The position numbers and the translations under genes are program-made. DNA of 33,582 nt. Origin: Sulfuritalea sp. (GTDB lineage Bacteria > Pseudomonadota > Gammaproteobacteria > Burkholderiales > Rhodocyclaceae). Location: NCBI GenBank assembly GCA_018333815.1, contig JAGXSN010000142.1, positions 1 through 33,582 on the forward strand. The letters run 5' to 3'. The stretch's first letter is position 1; each line of letters starts with the position of its first letter. Under the pieces are notes generated by a model. That model was not told the origin of the DNA, ran no database searches, and saw nothing but the letters and a program-made list of their open reading frames with translations. Shown here one piece after another: positions 18,150 to 30,848 of this stretch.

Positions 18150-20453
18150 TCAGGAACGGAGATGGTTGGCGTCAACCACCGCGAGCGCCGTCATGTTCAC
18201 CAGCCGGCGCACGGTGGCGGTCGGGGTCAGGATATGCACGGGCCGCGCCGCGCCGAGCAGGATCGGGCCGACCGTGATGCCCTCGCCGTTGGTTTCCTTC
18301 ATCAGGTTGAAGGCGATGTTGGCGGCATCGACGTTGGGCATGATCAGCAGGTTCGCCTGCCCCTTGAGGCGGCTGGCCGGATAGATGCGGTTGCGGATTT
18401 CCTCGTTGAGCGCCGCGTCGCCGTGCATCTCGCCGTCGACCTCGAGGTCGGGCGCGCGGGCGGCGATGATCTCGATCGCCTGCCCCATCTTGCGCGCGGC
18501 AGCGGAAGGAATGCTGCCGAAGTTCGAGTGGGACAGCAGGGCGACCTTGGGCACGAGGCCGAAACGGCGCACCGCCTCGGCCGCCATGAGGGCGATATCG
18601 GCGATCAGGCCGGCATCGGGCTCTTCATTGACGTAGGTGTCGCAGATGAACAGGGTGTGCTGCGGCAGCAGCAGCAGGTTCATCGCGGCGAAGCAGTGGG
18701 CGCGCGTCTTGAGGCCGATCACGTCGCGGATGTGATGCAGGTGCTGCGCATGGCGGCCGACCATGCCGCAGATCAGCGCGTCGACGTCGCCGCGCTTGAG
18801 CAGCATCGTGCCGATCAGCGTGGTGTCGGAACGCAGCGCCTGCTTGGCCATTTCCTGCGTCACGCCCTTGCGGCCCATCAGCTCGTGATAGCCCGTCCAC
18901 AGGTCGCGGTAGCGCGCGTCGGAATCCGGATTGACGACCTCGAAATCGGCGCCCGCCTTGATGCGCAGGCCCGCACGCTCGATGCGGATCCCGATCACGT
19001 CCGGCCGGCCGATCAGCACCGGCTGGGCCAGCCCCTCGTCGCGCACCGCCTGCACCGCGCGCAGCACGCGCTCATCCTCGCCATCGCAATAGACCACCCG
19101 CTTCGGGCTTTGCTTGGCGGCCGAAAACACCGGCTTCATGACGAAGCCCGAGTGATAGACGAAGTTGTTGAGCTGCTCGCGGTAGGCGGCCAGGTCGGCG
19201 AGCGGCCGCATCGCGACGCCCGACTCGGCGGCCGCCAGCGCCACCGCCGGCGCGATCTTGACGATCAGGCGGGGGTCGAAGGGCTTCGGGATCAGGTATT
19301 CCGGGCCGAAGGCGAGCGCCTCGCCGCCGTAGGCCAGCGCCACGACGTCGGAGGTCTCGACCTGCGCCAGCTCGGCGAGCGCGCGCACGGCGGCCAGCTT
19401 CATCTGCTCGGTGATCGTCGTGGCGCCGGCATCGAGCGCGCCGCGGAAGATGAAGGGGAAGCACAGCACGTTGTTGACCTGGTTCGGGTAGTCCGAGCGG
19501 CCGGTCGCGATGATCGCGTCGTCGCGCACCGCCTTGACCTCCTCGGGCAGAATCTCCGGCGTCGGATTGGCCAGCGCGAGGATCAGCGGCTTCGCCGCCA
19601 TCTGCGCCGCCATGTCCTGTTTCAGCACCCCGCCGGCCGACAGGCCGAGGAAGACATCCGCATCCGCGATGACCTCGCCGAGCGTGCGCGCCGCGGTCTG
19701 CTTCGCGTAGCGCGCCTTGATCGGGTCCATCTCCTGCGGCCGGCCCGCGTAGACGACGCCGTGGATGTCGGTGACCCAGATGTTCTCGATGCGCACGCCG
19801 AGGTTCACCAGCAGCTCGAGGCAGGCCAGCGCGGCGGCGCCGGCGCCCGAGGTGACCAGCTTGACGTCCTCGATCTGCTTGCCGACCAGCTTCAGGCCGT
19901 TGAGGATGGCCGCGCCGACGACGATCGCCGTGCCGTGCTGGTCGTCGTGGAAGACCGGAATCTTCATGCGTTCCCGGAGTTTCGCTTCGATGGTGAAGCA
20001 CTCGGGCGCCTTGATGTCCTCGAGGTTGATGCCGCCGAAGGTCGGTTCCATGGCGGCGATCATGTCGATCAGCTTTTCCGGATCGGGTTCGGCGAGTTCA
20101 AGGTCGAAGACGTCGATGCCGGCGAACTTCTTGAACAGGACGCCCTTGCCTTCCATTACCGGCTTGGCGGCCAGCGGGCCGATGTTGCCGAGGCCCAGCA
20201 CGGCCGTGCCGTTGGTGACGACGCCGACGAGGTTGGCGCGCGCGGTGAGCCGGCTCGCTTCGGCAGGGTCGGCGACGATGGCGTTGCAGGCCGCCGCCAC
20301 GCCCGGCGAATAGGCGAGCGCGAGGTCGCGCTGGTTGGTCAGGCCCTTGGTCGGCACGACCGAGATCTTGCCCGGCGTGGGGCTCGCGTGATACTCGAGG
20401 GCGGCCGCGGTCAGGTCCTTGCCCTCTTCCAGGGGTTCTCCGCTCATGGTCAT
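18150..20453 (-). CDS. maeB: NADP-dependent malic enzyme with C-terminal phosphotransacetylase-like domain
   Basis: 767 aa; [39 protein letters not shown]-terminal PTA-like [24 protein letters not shown]...LIGRPDVI. Confidence 0.95.
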   Translation of the reverse strand: MTMSGEPLEEGKDLTAAALEYHASPTPGKISVVPTKGLTNQRDLALAYSPGVAAACNAIVADPAEASRLTARANLVGVVTNGTAVLGLGNIGPLAAKPVMEGKGVLFKKFAGIDVFDLELAEPDPEKLIDMIAAMEPTFGGINLEDIKAPECFTIEAKLRERMKIPVFHDDQHGTAIVVGAAILNGLKLVGKQIEDVKLVTSGAGAAALACLELLVNLGVRIENIWVTDIHGVVYAGRPQEMDPIKARYAKQTAARTLGEVIADADVFLGLSAGGVLKQDMAAQMAAKPLILALANPTPEILPEEVKAVRDDAIIATGRSDYPNQVNNVLCFPFIFRGALDAGATTITEQMKLAAVRALAELAQVETSDVVALAYGGEALAFGPEYLIPKPFDPRLIVKIAPAVALAAAESGVAMRPLADLAAYREQLNNFVYHSGFVMKPVFSAAKQSPKRVVYCDGEDERVLRAVQAVRDEGLAQPVLIGRPDVIGIRIERAGLRIKAGADFEVVNPDSDARYRDLWTGYHELMGRKGVTQEMAKQALRSDTTLIGTMLLKRGDVDALICGMVGRHAQHLHHIRDVIGLKTRAHCFAAMNLLLLPQHTLFICDTYVNEEPDAGLIADIALMAAEAVRRFGLVPKVALLSHSNFGSIPSAAARKMGQAIEIIAARAPDLEVDGEMHGDAALNEEIRNRIYPASRLKGQANLLIMPNVDAANIAFNLMKETNGEGITVGPILLGAARPVHILTPTATVRRLVNMTALAVVDANHLRS

Positions 20454-20551
20454 TTTTTAGTCGTTGGCAGGCCGCAATCTTACTCCGCCCAAGGGCGGCC
20501 GCTGCCGGGCGGGTGTGCGAAAATCGGCCGTCCCTCCATCGGCAGATCATC

Positions 20552-21361
20552 ATGAAACGCGTTGTTTTCAATCAAAAAGGCGGCGTCGGCAAGAGCACGA
20601 TCGCCTGCAACCTCGCCGCCATCGCCGCCGTCAAAGGCGGCCCGAAGGGCCAGGGCGCCCGCACGCTGGTCGTCGACCTCGACCCGCAGGCCAACTCGAC
20701 CCGCTACCTGCTCGGCGCCGCCGCACCCGCAGGCACGGTCACCGAATTCTTCGACCAGGTGCTCAACTTCAAGCTGCGCCCGAAGGCGACCGAGGAATTC
20801 ATCCACGCCACGCCCTTCTCCAATCTGTTCATCATGCCGGCCGATGCCGCGCTCGAGGAGCTGCAGGCCAAGCTCGAATCGCGCTACAAAATCTACAAGC
20901 TCAAGGAAGCGCTCGATGCGCTCGCCGACCAGTTTGACGAGATCTGGATCGACACCCCGCCGGCGCTGCACTTCTACACGCGCTCGGCGCTGATCGCCGC
21001 CGACCGCTGCCTGATTCCCTTCGACTGCGACGAGTTTGCCCGTCGTGCCCTTTACACGCTGCTCGACAACGTCGCCGAGATCCGCGCCGACCACAACGCC
21101 GCTCTCGCAGTGGAAGGCATCGTCGTCAACCAGTTCCAGGCGCGCGCCAGCCTGCCGCAGCAGATCGTGCAGGAACTCAGGGACGAGCGGCTGCCGGTGC
21201 TCGAACCCTACCTGTCGGCCTCGGTGAAGATCAAGGAATCGCACCAGCAGGCGAAGCCGATGATTTACCTCGACCCGCGCCACAAGGTCACGGACGAGTT
21301 CGAACGTCTCTTCGACACCCTGCAGGGCAAGCAGAAGGCTGCGCGGAAGAAAGCCGTTTAA
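20552..21361 (+). CDS. ParA-family ATPase (no ParB visible)
   Basis: MKRVVFNQKGGVGKSTIACNLAAIAAVKGG; VVDLDPQANSTRYLL; WIDTPPALHFYTRSALIAADRCLIPFDCD. Confidence 0.9.
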   Translation: MKRVVFNQKGGVGKSTIACNLAAIAAVKGGPKGQGARTLVVDLDPQANSTRYLLGAAAPAGTVTEFFDQVLNFKLRPKATEEFIHATPFSNLFIMPADAALEELQAKLESRYKIYKLKEALDALADQFDEIWIDTPPALHFYTRSALIAADRCLIPFDCDEFARRALYTLLDNVAEIRADHNAALAVEGIVVNQFQARASLPQQIVQELRDERLPVLEPYLSASVKIKESHQQAKPMIYLDPRHKVTDEFERLFDTLQGKQKAARKKAV

Positions 21362-22134
21362 GCGAGAAAATCGACCAGCAGGCGGGTGAAGGTCTCGGCC
21401 TGCTCGATCACGAGCTGGTGCGAGGCGTTCGGCACGATCTCCAGCCGCGCGCCGGGAATCGCTTCCGCGATGGCCCGGTTGGCGGCCGGCGGGGTGCCGG
21501 GATCGTCCGCGCCGCAGACCGCGAGCGTCGGCGCCTTGATCGCGCCGAGCCTTTCCGTCAGGTCGAGCGTGCAGATCGCCGCACCCCAGCCGGCGAAGCC
21601 GGCCACCGGCGTCGCCGCGACCAGCGCGCCGATGCGCGCCATCACTTCCGGATGCGCGGCCCGCCAGGGCGCGGTAAACCACCGTGCCAACGTCGACTCG
21701 ACATGCGCCTGCATGCCCTGCGCGCGGGCGACGGCGATGCGCTCGTCCCAGAGCCCGCGGCCTTCGGGCGGCACGCGGCTCGTCGAGCTGACGATCACGA
21801 GCTTGTCGATCCGTTCGGGATGGTTGAGCGCGAAATGCTGGCCGAGCATGCCGCCCATCGACAGGCCGACGAAATGCGTGCGTTCGATCTTCAGCGCGTC
21901 GAGCAGGCCGACGAGGTCTCCGACCAGCGTCGGAAAGTCGTAAGGCCCTTCCGGCGCGCTGCTCCGGCCGTGGCCGCGCGCGTCGTAGCGCAGCACAGTG
22001 AATCGTTTCCCGAGTTCTGCGGCCACATCGTCCCAGAGCGTCAGGTCGGTGGCCAGCGAGTGGACGAGCGTGACCCAAGGTCCGCTGCCGGAAGTTTCGT
22101 AGTGGATGTCGATGCCGTTGGTTGTGATTTTCAT
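21358..22134 (-). CDS. Alpha/beta hydrolase, 3-oxoadipate enol-lactonase-like
   Basis: MKITTNGIDIHYETSGSGPWVTLVHSLATDLTLWDDVAAELGKRFTVLRYDARGHGRS; nucleophile elbow GLSMGG; C-terminal NASHQLVIEQAETFTRLL. Confidence 0.88.
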   Translation of the reverse strand: MKITTNGIDIHYETSGSGPWVTLVHSLATDLTLWDDVAAELGKRFTVLRYDARGHGRSSAPEGPYDFPTLVGDLVGLLDALKIERTHFVGLSMGGMLGQHFALNHPERIDKLVIVSSTSRVPPEGRGLWDERIAVARAQGMQAHVESTLARWFTAPWRAAHPEVMARIGALVAATPVAGFAGWGAAICTLDLTERLGAIKAPTLAVCGADDPGTPPAANRAIAEAIPGARLEIVPNASHQLVIEQAETFTRLLVDFLA

Positions 22135-22186
22135 GCGGGCTCCAGCTTGGCGACCGACAGCGCCAGCCATTTCATGCCGGCGTTGC
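22127..22186. repeat. Left copy of 60-bp direct repeat bounding the RM cassette (partner 24121-24180)
   Basis: ATTTTCATGCGGGC + TCCAGCTTGGCGACCGACAGCGCCAGCCATTTCATGCCGGCGTTGC; last 46 bp identical to 24135-24180, first 14 bp differ at 3 positions; constant offset 1994 bp. Confidence 0.95.
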
Positions 22187-23137
22187 GAATAACGGCTGCT
22201 GGCGGGATGGCGCGCTAATTGCGCCGCTACCGTGTTTTACGGCTGGCATGACTGGCTGTTCGAGCGACGCGCCATTCAGGCCGGGATACATGGCCGCGAG
22301 CGTTCGGATATTGCCTTCCAGTGCCGCGAAATACTCGTCGTCCAGTTCAATACCCATCGAGTCGTAACCGACGGCCTGGCAGGCGGCGATGGTGGAACCG
22401 GAACCCGCAAAAGGTTCTAGTATCCACCCTTCGCCCATCGGCAACAGCGCGCGGACAAGGATGCGCAGCAAGTGTTGGGGCTTCATGGTCGGATGATCGA
22501 AGATCGCCTCTTCCAATGCTGGCGTCTTCCCGCTCTGGATGATGTCTGGAAGCGGTTGATCGACACCGATCCGCCGCAAGGCGCCCGTGCCCCATTTGCG
22601 TAAATTGTCGGCCACGGTTCTTTCCGATATGGGCTTGCGAAACAACATCCACGGCTCGTAATTGCCGCGTGGTGTTACGCATACTTCAGGAAATTCGGTT
22701 TCGGCGTTCTTCGGCCGGTCGCCACCGCGAAAGCCGCGATAGAGGCGCATGATGGCGCCACGCACTTCGAATCCGGCTTCCGCAAAACCGCTTTGCACCA
22801 GGTGTTGAAGCATGGGCGTCCCGGCCAGGATAATGTGAGCACCCGGAACCAGCACAGGCATCAAGGCGTCGCCAAGCTCCTTGAAATAGAGACGAACATG
22901 CTCGCGTTCCGTGGCGGACAGCGTGGTAAAGCGCGGCAGCGGATCGCGCTGGCTGCCCCCCATGCTCGGCGGCAAGCGCCATACCCCGCCACGACCACTG
23001 CGCAGCTTCGCCATTTCATGCGGCAAGAATTCGACGATTCCGAATGGCGGATCGGTACAGACGCCATGAATACTATCGGCCGGCTGTGCCCTTAGCCATT
23101 CAAAGCAATTCGCGTGGTGAAGTTCGTATGTCGCCAT
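22172..23137 (-). CDS. Site-specific DNA-methyltransferase (N6-adenine/N4-cytosine type) of a Type II-like RM system
   Basis: Motif IV TDPPF followed by C-terminal WILEPFAGSGSTIAACQAVGYDSMGIELDDEYF (motifs X/I), DHPTMKPQHLLRILVRALLP; divergent from nuclease gene. Confidence 0.92.
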   Translation of the reverse strand: MATYELHHANCFEWLRAQPADSIHGVCTDPPFGIVEFLPHEMAKLRSGRGGVWRLPPSMGGSQRDPLPRFTTLSATEREHVRLYFKELGDALMPVLVPGAHIILAGTPMLQHLVQSGFAEAGFEVRGAIMRLYRGFRGGDRPKNAETEFPEVCVTPRGNYEPWMLFRKPISERTVADNLRKWGTGALRRIGVDQPLPDIIQSGKTPALEEAIFDHPTMKPQHLLRILVRALLPMGEGWILEPFAGSGSTIAACQAVGYDSMGIELDDEYFAALEGNIRTLAAMYPGLNGASLEQPVMPAVKHGSGAISAPSRQQPLFATPA

Positions 23138-23149
23138 GAGCCAAGTTTC

Positions 23150-23172
23150 GTCTATAGTTGAAAGACTGTCAA
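23150..23172. promoter_or_regulatory. Candidate control region/operator between divergent M and R genes
   Basis: 59-bp AT-richer intergenic region containing GTCT-N9-AGAC, GAC-T-GTC and TTGA-N7-TCAA symmetric elements. Confidence 0.35.
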
Positions 23173-23196
23173 TACCGTGCCGCTTACACTGCGCGG

Positions 23197-24111
23197 ATGA
23201 ACGCAGCCCCGACCAAAACCGAAGCCCAAAAAGTCCTGGGGGCGTGTATTCGCGCGCTTCGGGAACAAAGAAAAGTTACGCTCGAACAACTGGCCTTGCA
23301 AGCAGGTATTACCTACCAATACCTTTCCGGGGTCGAAACCGGAAAGGAGAATTTTACGATTCAAGTGCTTGAGAAGCTTTCGGCAGCGCTCGATACCCCA
23401 CTGAACGTATTGGTAACAGCGGCTTATCATGCGGCAGAGGGTTACACCGCTCCGGTTCTCGACGATAGGCATTTCAGAAAACAGGTGCCGCTCCCCGAAG
23501 GTCTGACGATCAGTCACATACGGGATGCCGCCAATCTGACGCAATCGATCATTCACCGAATGAACCGCAACATGATCGAAGCAGTCGGGATGCCGCTTCA
23601 GAATCTCATACAGGGTAATAACTTTTCCGGCTTGGTGAGCAATATTTTCAGCAACTGCATGGATCAGTGCTCGCCATACAAGCATAACCACGACCAGAAA
23701 TACCCCGATCTCATTTACAAAAAAGGGAACAAAGGAAAAGGCATCGGTCTTGAGGTCAAGCTAACCGTCAATGTGGGCAAGGGCGGTGAGAGCCACAACG
23801 GGCACAGCGGCTGGCATGTTATCGCCTGCTATAACTTTCTGGAGAGCGGCGATATCTCATTTGTTCATCTGATGGTTGCGATTCTCAACGGTCACCAATC
23901 ACCAGACTCAGACTGGTCCTACGTTGGCAGCAAGGTGAATGCGGAAACCGGCGGCCGGCGAACAGAAACCTACACGACAAACGGTTTCGGAACAACGAAG
24001 CTGCGAGACGGATCGGTTTATATCGATACGGATATCGTTAATTTCTCGCGGTGGAAACAATCACGAAAAACCGCGGAAATTCCCGCTTGGTCTATTTTTG
24101 CAAAAAACTGA
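23197..24111 (+). CDS. HTH_XRE domain fused to a PD-(D/E)XK-type restriction endonuclease
   Basis: N-terminal VLGACIRALREQRKVTLEQLALQAGITYQYLSGVETGKENFTIQVLEKLSAALDTPLNVL (XRE HTH); C-terminal YPDLIYKKGNKGKGIGLEVKLTVNVGKGGESHNGHSGWHVIACY with PD...EVK; paired with a methyltransferase; visibly lower GC than flanks. Confidence 0.78.
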   Translation: MNAAPTKTEAQKVLGACIRALREQRKVTLEQLALQAGITYQYLSGVETGKENFTIQVLEKLSAALDTPLNVLVTAAYHAAEGYTAPVLDDRHFRKQVPLPEGLTISHIRDAANLTQSIIHRMNRNMIEAVGMPLQNLIQGNNFSGLVSNIFSNCMDQCSPYKHNHDQKYPDLIYKKGNKGKGIGLEVKLTVNVGKGGESHNGHSGWHVIACYNFLESGDISFVHLMVAILNGHQSPDSDWSYVGSKVNAETGGRRTETYTTNGFGTTKLRDGSVYIDTDIVNFSRWKQSRKTAEIPAWSIFAKN

Positions 24112-24120
24112 CCTCGCGCT

Positions 24121-24180
24121 ATTTTCACGCCGCCTCCAGCTTGGCGACCGACAGCGCCAGCCATTTCATGCCGGCGTTGC
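24121..24180. repeat. Right copy of 60-bp direct repeat; forms the current uvrD 3' end
   Basis: ATTTTCACGCCGCC + same 46-bp core as 22141-22186; encodes NAGMKWLALSVAKLEAA* on the minus strand. Confidence 0.95.
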
Positions 24181-26284
24181 CGAAGTTGACCTGCACGCGC
24201 GCATCAGGGCCGCCGCCCTCGGCATTGACGATGACGCCGAGGCCGAACTTCGCATGCATGACCGTCTGGCCGATGCGCAGTGCTCCGCTGCGCTGCGGCC
24301 GCGGCGCTGAACCAAAAGTCGGTTCTGGCAGGACGGCACCTGGAGCGGATTTCCCTGCGCGTGCGGTGAGGAACTTGAGCAGCGCGGCGGGAATCTCATC
24401 GATGAAGCGCGAGGGCAGGTTGTAGCGCGTCTGGCCGTGCAGCATGCGCGTCTGCGCGTGGCACAGGTAGAGCCGCTGGCGCGCGCGCGTGACGGCGACA
24501 TACATCAGCCGGCGCTCCTCCTCCAGCCCCTTGTTTTCGACCAGGCTGTTCTCGTGCGGGAACAAGCCCTCCTCCAGCCCGCAGATGAAGACGATGTCGA
24601 ACTCCAGCCCCTTGGCCGAATGCACGGTCATCAGTTGCAGTGCGTCGTCGCCTTCGCCGGCCTGATGCTCGCCGGCTTCGAGGGCCGCGTGGGCGAGGAA
24701 GGCGATCAGGTCGGCGCTCAACTCGCCCTCGGTGTTGGCCGCACCTTCCTCGGCGACGAATCCGCTGGCGGCATTGACCAGTTCGTCGAGGTTGGCGAGC
24801 CGCTCCTGGCCTTCCTTCTCGTTCTGGTAGTGCGTGCGCAGGCTCGACAGGTCGAGCACGTGCGCGGCGAGTTCGGGCAGCGGCAAGGACGCGGCTTCGC
24901 GCAGCTTGACGAGCAGGTCGGCGAAGGCGGCGAGCTTGGCGCCGCCCGCGCCCTTCAGCAGCGGGATCGCCGCGTGCAAACTGCCGCCCTGCGCCTTGGC
25001 GGCGTCGGCGAGCTGTTCGAGCGTGCGCGCGCCGATGCCGCGCGCCGGAAAATTGACGACGCGGGTGAAGGCGGTGTCGTCGTCCGGGTTGGCGATCAGG
25101 CGCAAGTAAGCGAGCGCGTGCTTGATCTCGGCGCGCTCGAAGAAGCGCAGGCCGCCATAGACGCGATAAGGAATGCCGGCGTTGAACAGCGCGTGTTCGA
25201 GCGCACGGCTCTGGGCGTTGCTGCGGTAGAGCAGCGCCATCTGGCTGCGCGCATGGCCCTCGTTGGCGAGCGCCTTGACCTCCTCGACGATGAAGCGCGC
25301 CTCGTCGCCGTCGGAATACGATTCATGCACGCGGATCGGCTCGCCGGACCCCGCTTCGGTCCACAGGTTCTTGCCGAGGCGGGCGGGATTGTTCTGGATG
25401 ATCGCGTTGGCGGCATCGAGGATGTTGCCCTGCGAGCGGTAGTTCTGTTCGAGGCGGATCAGGTTGGTCACCTTGAACTCGCGCTCGAAGTCGCGCATGT
25501 TGCCGACATCGGCGCCGCGGAAGGCATAGATGCTTTGATCGTCATCCCCCACGCAGAACAATGCCGCTCCTTCTCCCGCAAGCATCTTCAACCACTTGTA
25601 TTGCAGCTTGTTGGTGTCCTGAAACTCGTCGACGAGGACATGGCGGAAGCGTTCCTGGTAATGCCGGCGCAGCGGCTCGTTGCGCTCCAGCAGCTCGTAG
25701 CAGCGCAGCAGCAGCTCGGAAAAATCGACCACGCCTTCCTTCTGGCACTGCTGCTCGTAGGCTGCGTAAAGCTCCACCCGTTTCCTCGTCCAGTCGTCCC
25801 AGGCTTCGACGGCGGCGGGACGCAGGCCGGCCTCCTTCTGGGCGTTGATGAACCAGGTCAGTTCGCGCGGCGGAAACTTCTCGTCATCGACGTTGAGCGA
25901 TTTCAGCATCCGTTTCACGGCGGAGAGCTGATCGGCGGAATCGAGGATCTGGAACAGTTGCGGCAAACCGGCATCGCGGTAGTGGGCGCGCAGCATGCGG
26001 TTGCACAGGCCGTGGAAGGTGCCGATCCACATGCCCCTTATCGTGCCAGTGTTGATCGGCAGCATCGCAGAAAGGCGTGCGTGCATCTCCTTCGCCGCCT
26101 TGTTGGTGAAGGTGACCGCCAGCACGCCCTGCGGCGCGACCTGCCCGGTCGAGATCAGCCAGGCCAGCCGGGTCGTCAGCACCCGCGTCTTGCCCGAACC
26201 GGCGCCGGCGAGGATCAGGGCATGCCGGGGCGGCAGGGTGACGGCCGCTCGCTGCGGCTCGTTAAGTCCTTCCAGTAGATTCAA
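24125..26284 (-). CDS. uvrD: UvrD/PcrA/Rep-family DNA helicase (DNA helicase II)
   Basis: 719 aa; LAGAGSGKTRVLTTRLAWLI, GTFHGLCNRMLRAHY, VDEFQDTNKLQYKWLK, GDDDQSIYAFRGA, LMTVHSAKGLEFDIVFICGLEEGLFPH, VAVTRARQRLYL. Confidence 0.95.
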   Translation of the reverse strand: MNLLEGLNEPQRAAVTLPPRHALILAGAGSGKTRVLTTRLAWLISTGQVAPQGVLAVTFTNKAAKEMHARLSAMLPINTGTIRGMWIGTFHGLCNRMLRAHYRDAGLPQLFQILDSADQLSAVKRMLKSLNVDDEKFPPRELTWFINAQKEAGLRPAAVEAWDDWTRKRVELYAAYEQQCQKEGVVDFSELLLRCYELLERNEPLRRHYQERFRHVLVDEFQDTNKLQYKWLKMLAGEGAALFCVGDDDQSIYAFRGADVGNMRDFEREFKVTNLIRLEQNYRSQGNILDAANAIIQNNPARLGKNLWTEAGSGEPIRVHESYSDGDEARFIVEEVKALANEGHARSQMALLYRSNAQSRALEHALFNAGIPYRVYGGLRFFERAEIKHALAYLRLIANPDDDTAFTRVVNFPARGIGARTLEQLADAAKAQGGSLHAAIPLLKGAGGAKLAAFADLLVKLREAASLPLPELAAHVLDLSSLRTHYQNEKEGQERLANLDELVNAASGFVAEEGAANTEGELSADLIAFLAHAALEAGEHQAGEGDDALQLMTVHSAKGLEFDIVFICGLEEGLFPHENSLVENKGLEEERRLMYVAVTRARQRLYLCHAQTRMLHGQTRYNLPSRFIDEIPAALLKFLTARAGKSAPGAVLPEPTFGSAPRPQRSGALRIGQTVMHAKFGLGVIVNAEGGGPDARVQVNFGNAGMKWLALSVAKLEAA

Positions 26285-26403
26285 CGGGTTAGCCTCTTCA
26301 TCAAAGCGCCAGTCTATCCGATGAGGCTTGAACTTTTCCGGCGGTGGCCTATCTTATGGTTAAATGTTGCAGCGCAACAAAATTGCGCAAGAAAGGAACC
26401 GCC

Positions 26404-29949
<3,546 letters not shown>

Positions 29950-29954
29950 GCGAC

Positions 29955-30839
29955 GTGCTTCTGCGTCCCGAGCAGCTTGCCGCCCATCTCGAAAAGCCGC
30001 TGCATCCGCTCTATGTATTGCACGGCGACGACCCGCTGCCGACCATCGAGTGCGGCGACGCCCTGCGCGCCGCAGCGCGCCGGCAAGGCTACGACGAGCG
30101 CAAGGTGCTGGCGGTCACGCCGGCCTTTCTCTGGGACGAGCTGTTCCACGCCGCCGGCAACCTCTCGCTCTTTGGCGGCCGAACCCTCATCGACCTGAGA
30201 ATTCCCGCGGGAAAACCCGGACGCGACGGCGGCGAGGCCTTGCAGCGTTACTGCAAGCGCCTTGCCCCGGACACGCTCACCCTCGTCACCCTGCCCGAGA
30301 TGGACGGGAAGGCGAAAAAGGCCGCCTGGTTTTCCGCGCTCGTCGCGGTAGGCGTAGCCATCGAATGCAACGCCCCGCCGCTCGACAAGCTGCCGCAATG
30401 GATCGCGCGTCGCCTCGCCACACAGCAGCAGACCGCGCCCGCCGAAGCGCTCGAATTCATCGCACTGCATGTCGAAGGCAACCTGCTCGCCGCCCACCAG
30501 GAAATCCAGAAGCTCGGCTTGCTCCATCCGCCCGGCGCGCTCACGCTGCAGCAGGTTTCGGCCGCCGTGCTCGATGTCGCGCGCTACGATATCGACGACC
30601 TGAAGGGCGCCTTGCAGACCCGGAACGCCGCGCGCTGCGCGCGCACCCTCGAGGGCCTCAAAGACGAGGAGGCCGCCCCGCCGCTGGTGCTCTGGGTGCT
30701 CGCCAACGAGGCGCGCCAGCGCATGCATCGCGCCGCCCTCTTGCACGCGGCGCGGATTGACCGCATCATCAAAGGGCTCGCCGCCGGCGACCTCTGGGAC
30801 GAATTCCTGCAACTCTCGCTGCGCTTGACCAAGGCCTAG
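29955..30839 (+). CDS. holA: DNA polymerase III subunit delta
   Basis: GTG start; LLRPEQLAAHLEKPLHPLYVLHGDDPLPTIECGDALRAAARRQGYDER; C-terminal HolA-like LVLWVLANEARQ; follows lptE. Confidence 0.93.
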   Translation: MLLRPEQLAAHLEKPLHPLYVLHGDDPLPTIECGDALRAAARRQGYDERKVLAVTPAFLWDELFHAAGNLSLFGGRTLIDLRIPAGKPGRDGGEALQRYCKRLAPDTLTLVTLPEMDGKAKKAAWFSALVAVGVAIECNAPPLDKLPQWIARRLATQQQTAPAEALEFIALHVEGNLLAAHQEIQKLGLLHPPGALTLQQVSAAVLDVARYDIDDLKGALQTRNAARCARTLEGLKDEEAAPPLVLWVLANEARQRMHRAALLHAARIDRIIKGLAAGDLWDEFLQLSLRLTKA

Positions 30840-30848
30840 GACCGCAAG

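Noticed and set aside
18006-20555. 849-aa plus-strand ORF
   Set aside because: Antisense to malic enzyme; composition typical of GC-rich shadow ORFs.
24121-24180. The 60-bp repeat as a CRISPR or transposon end
   Set aside because: Only two direct copies ~2 kb apart, derived from the uvrD coding end; no terminal inverted repeats, transposase or spacer array.
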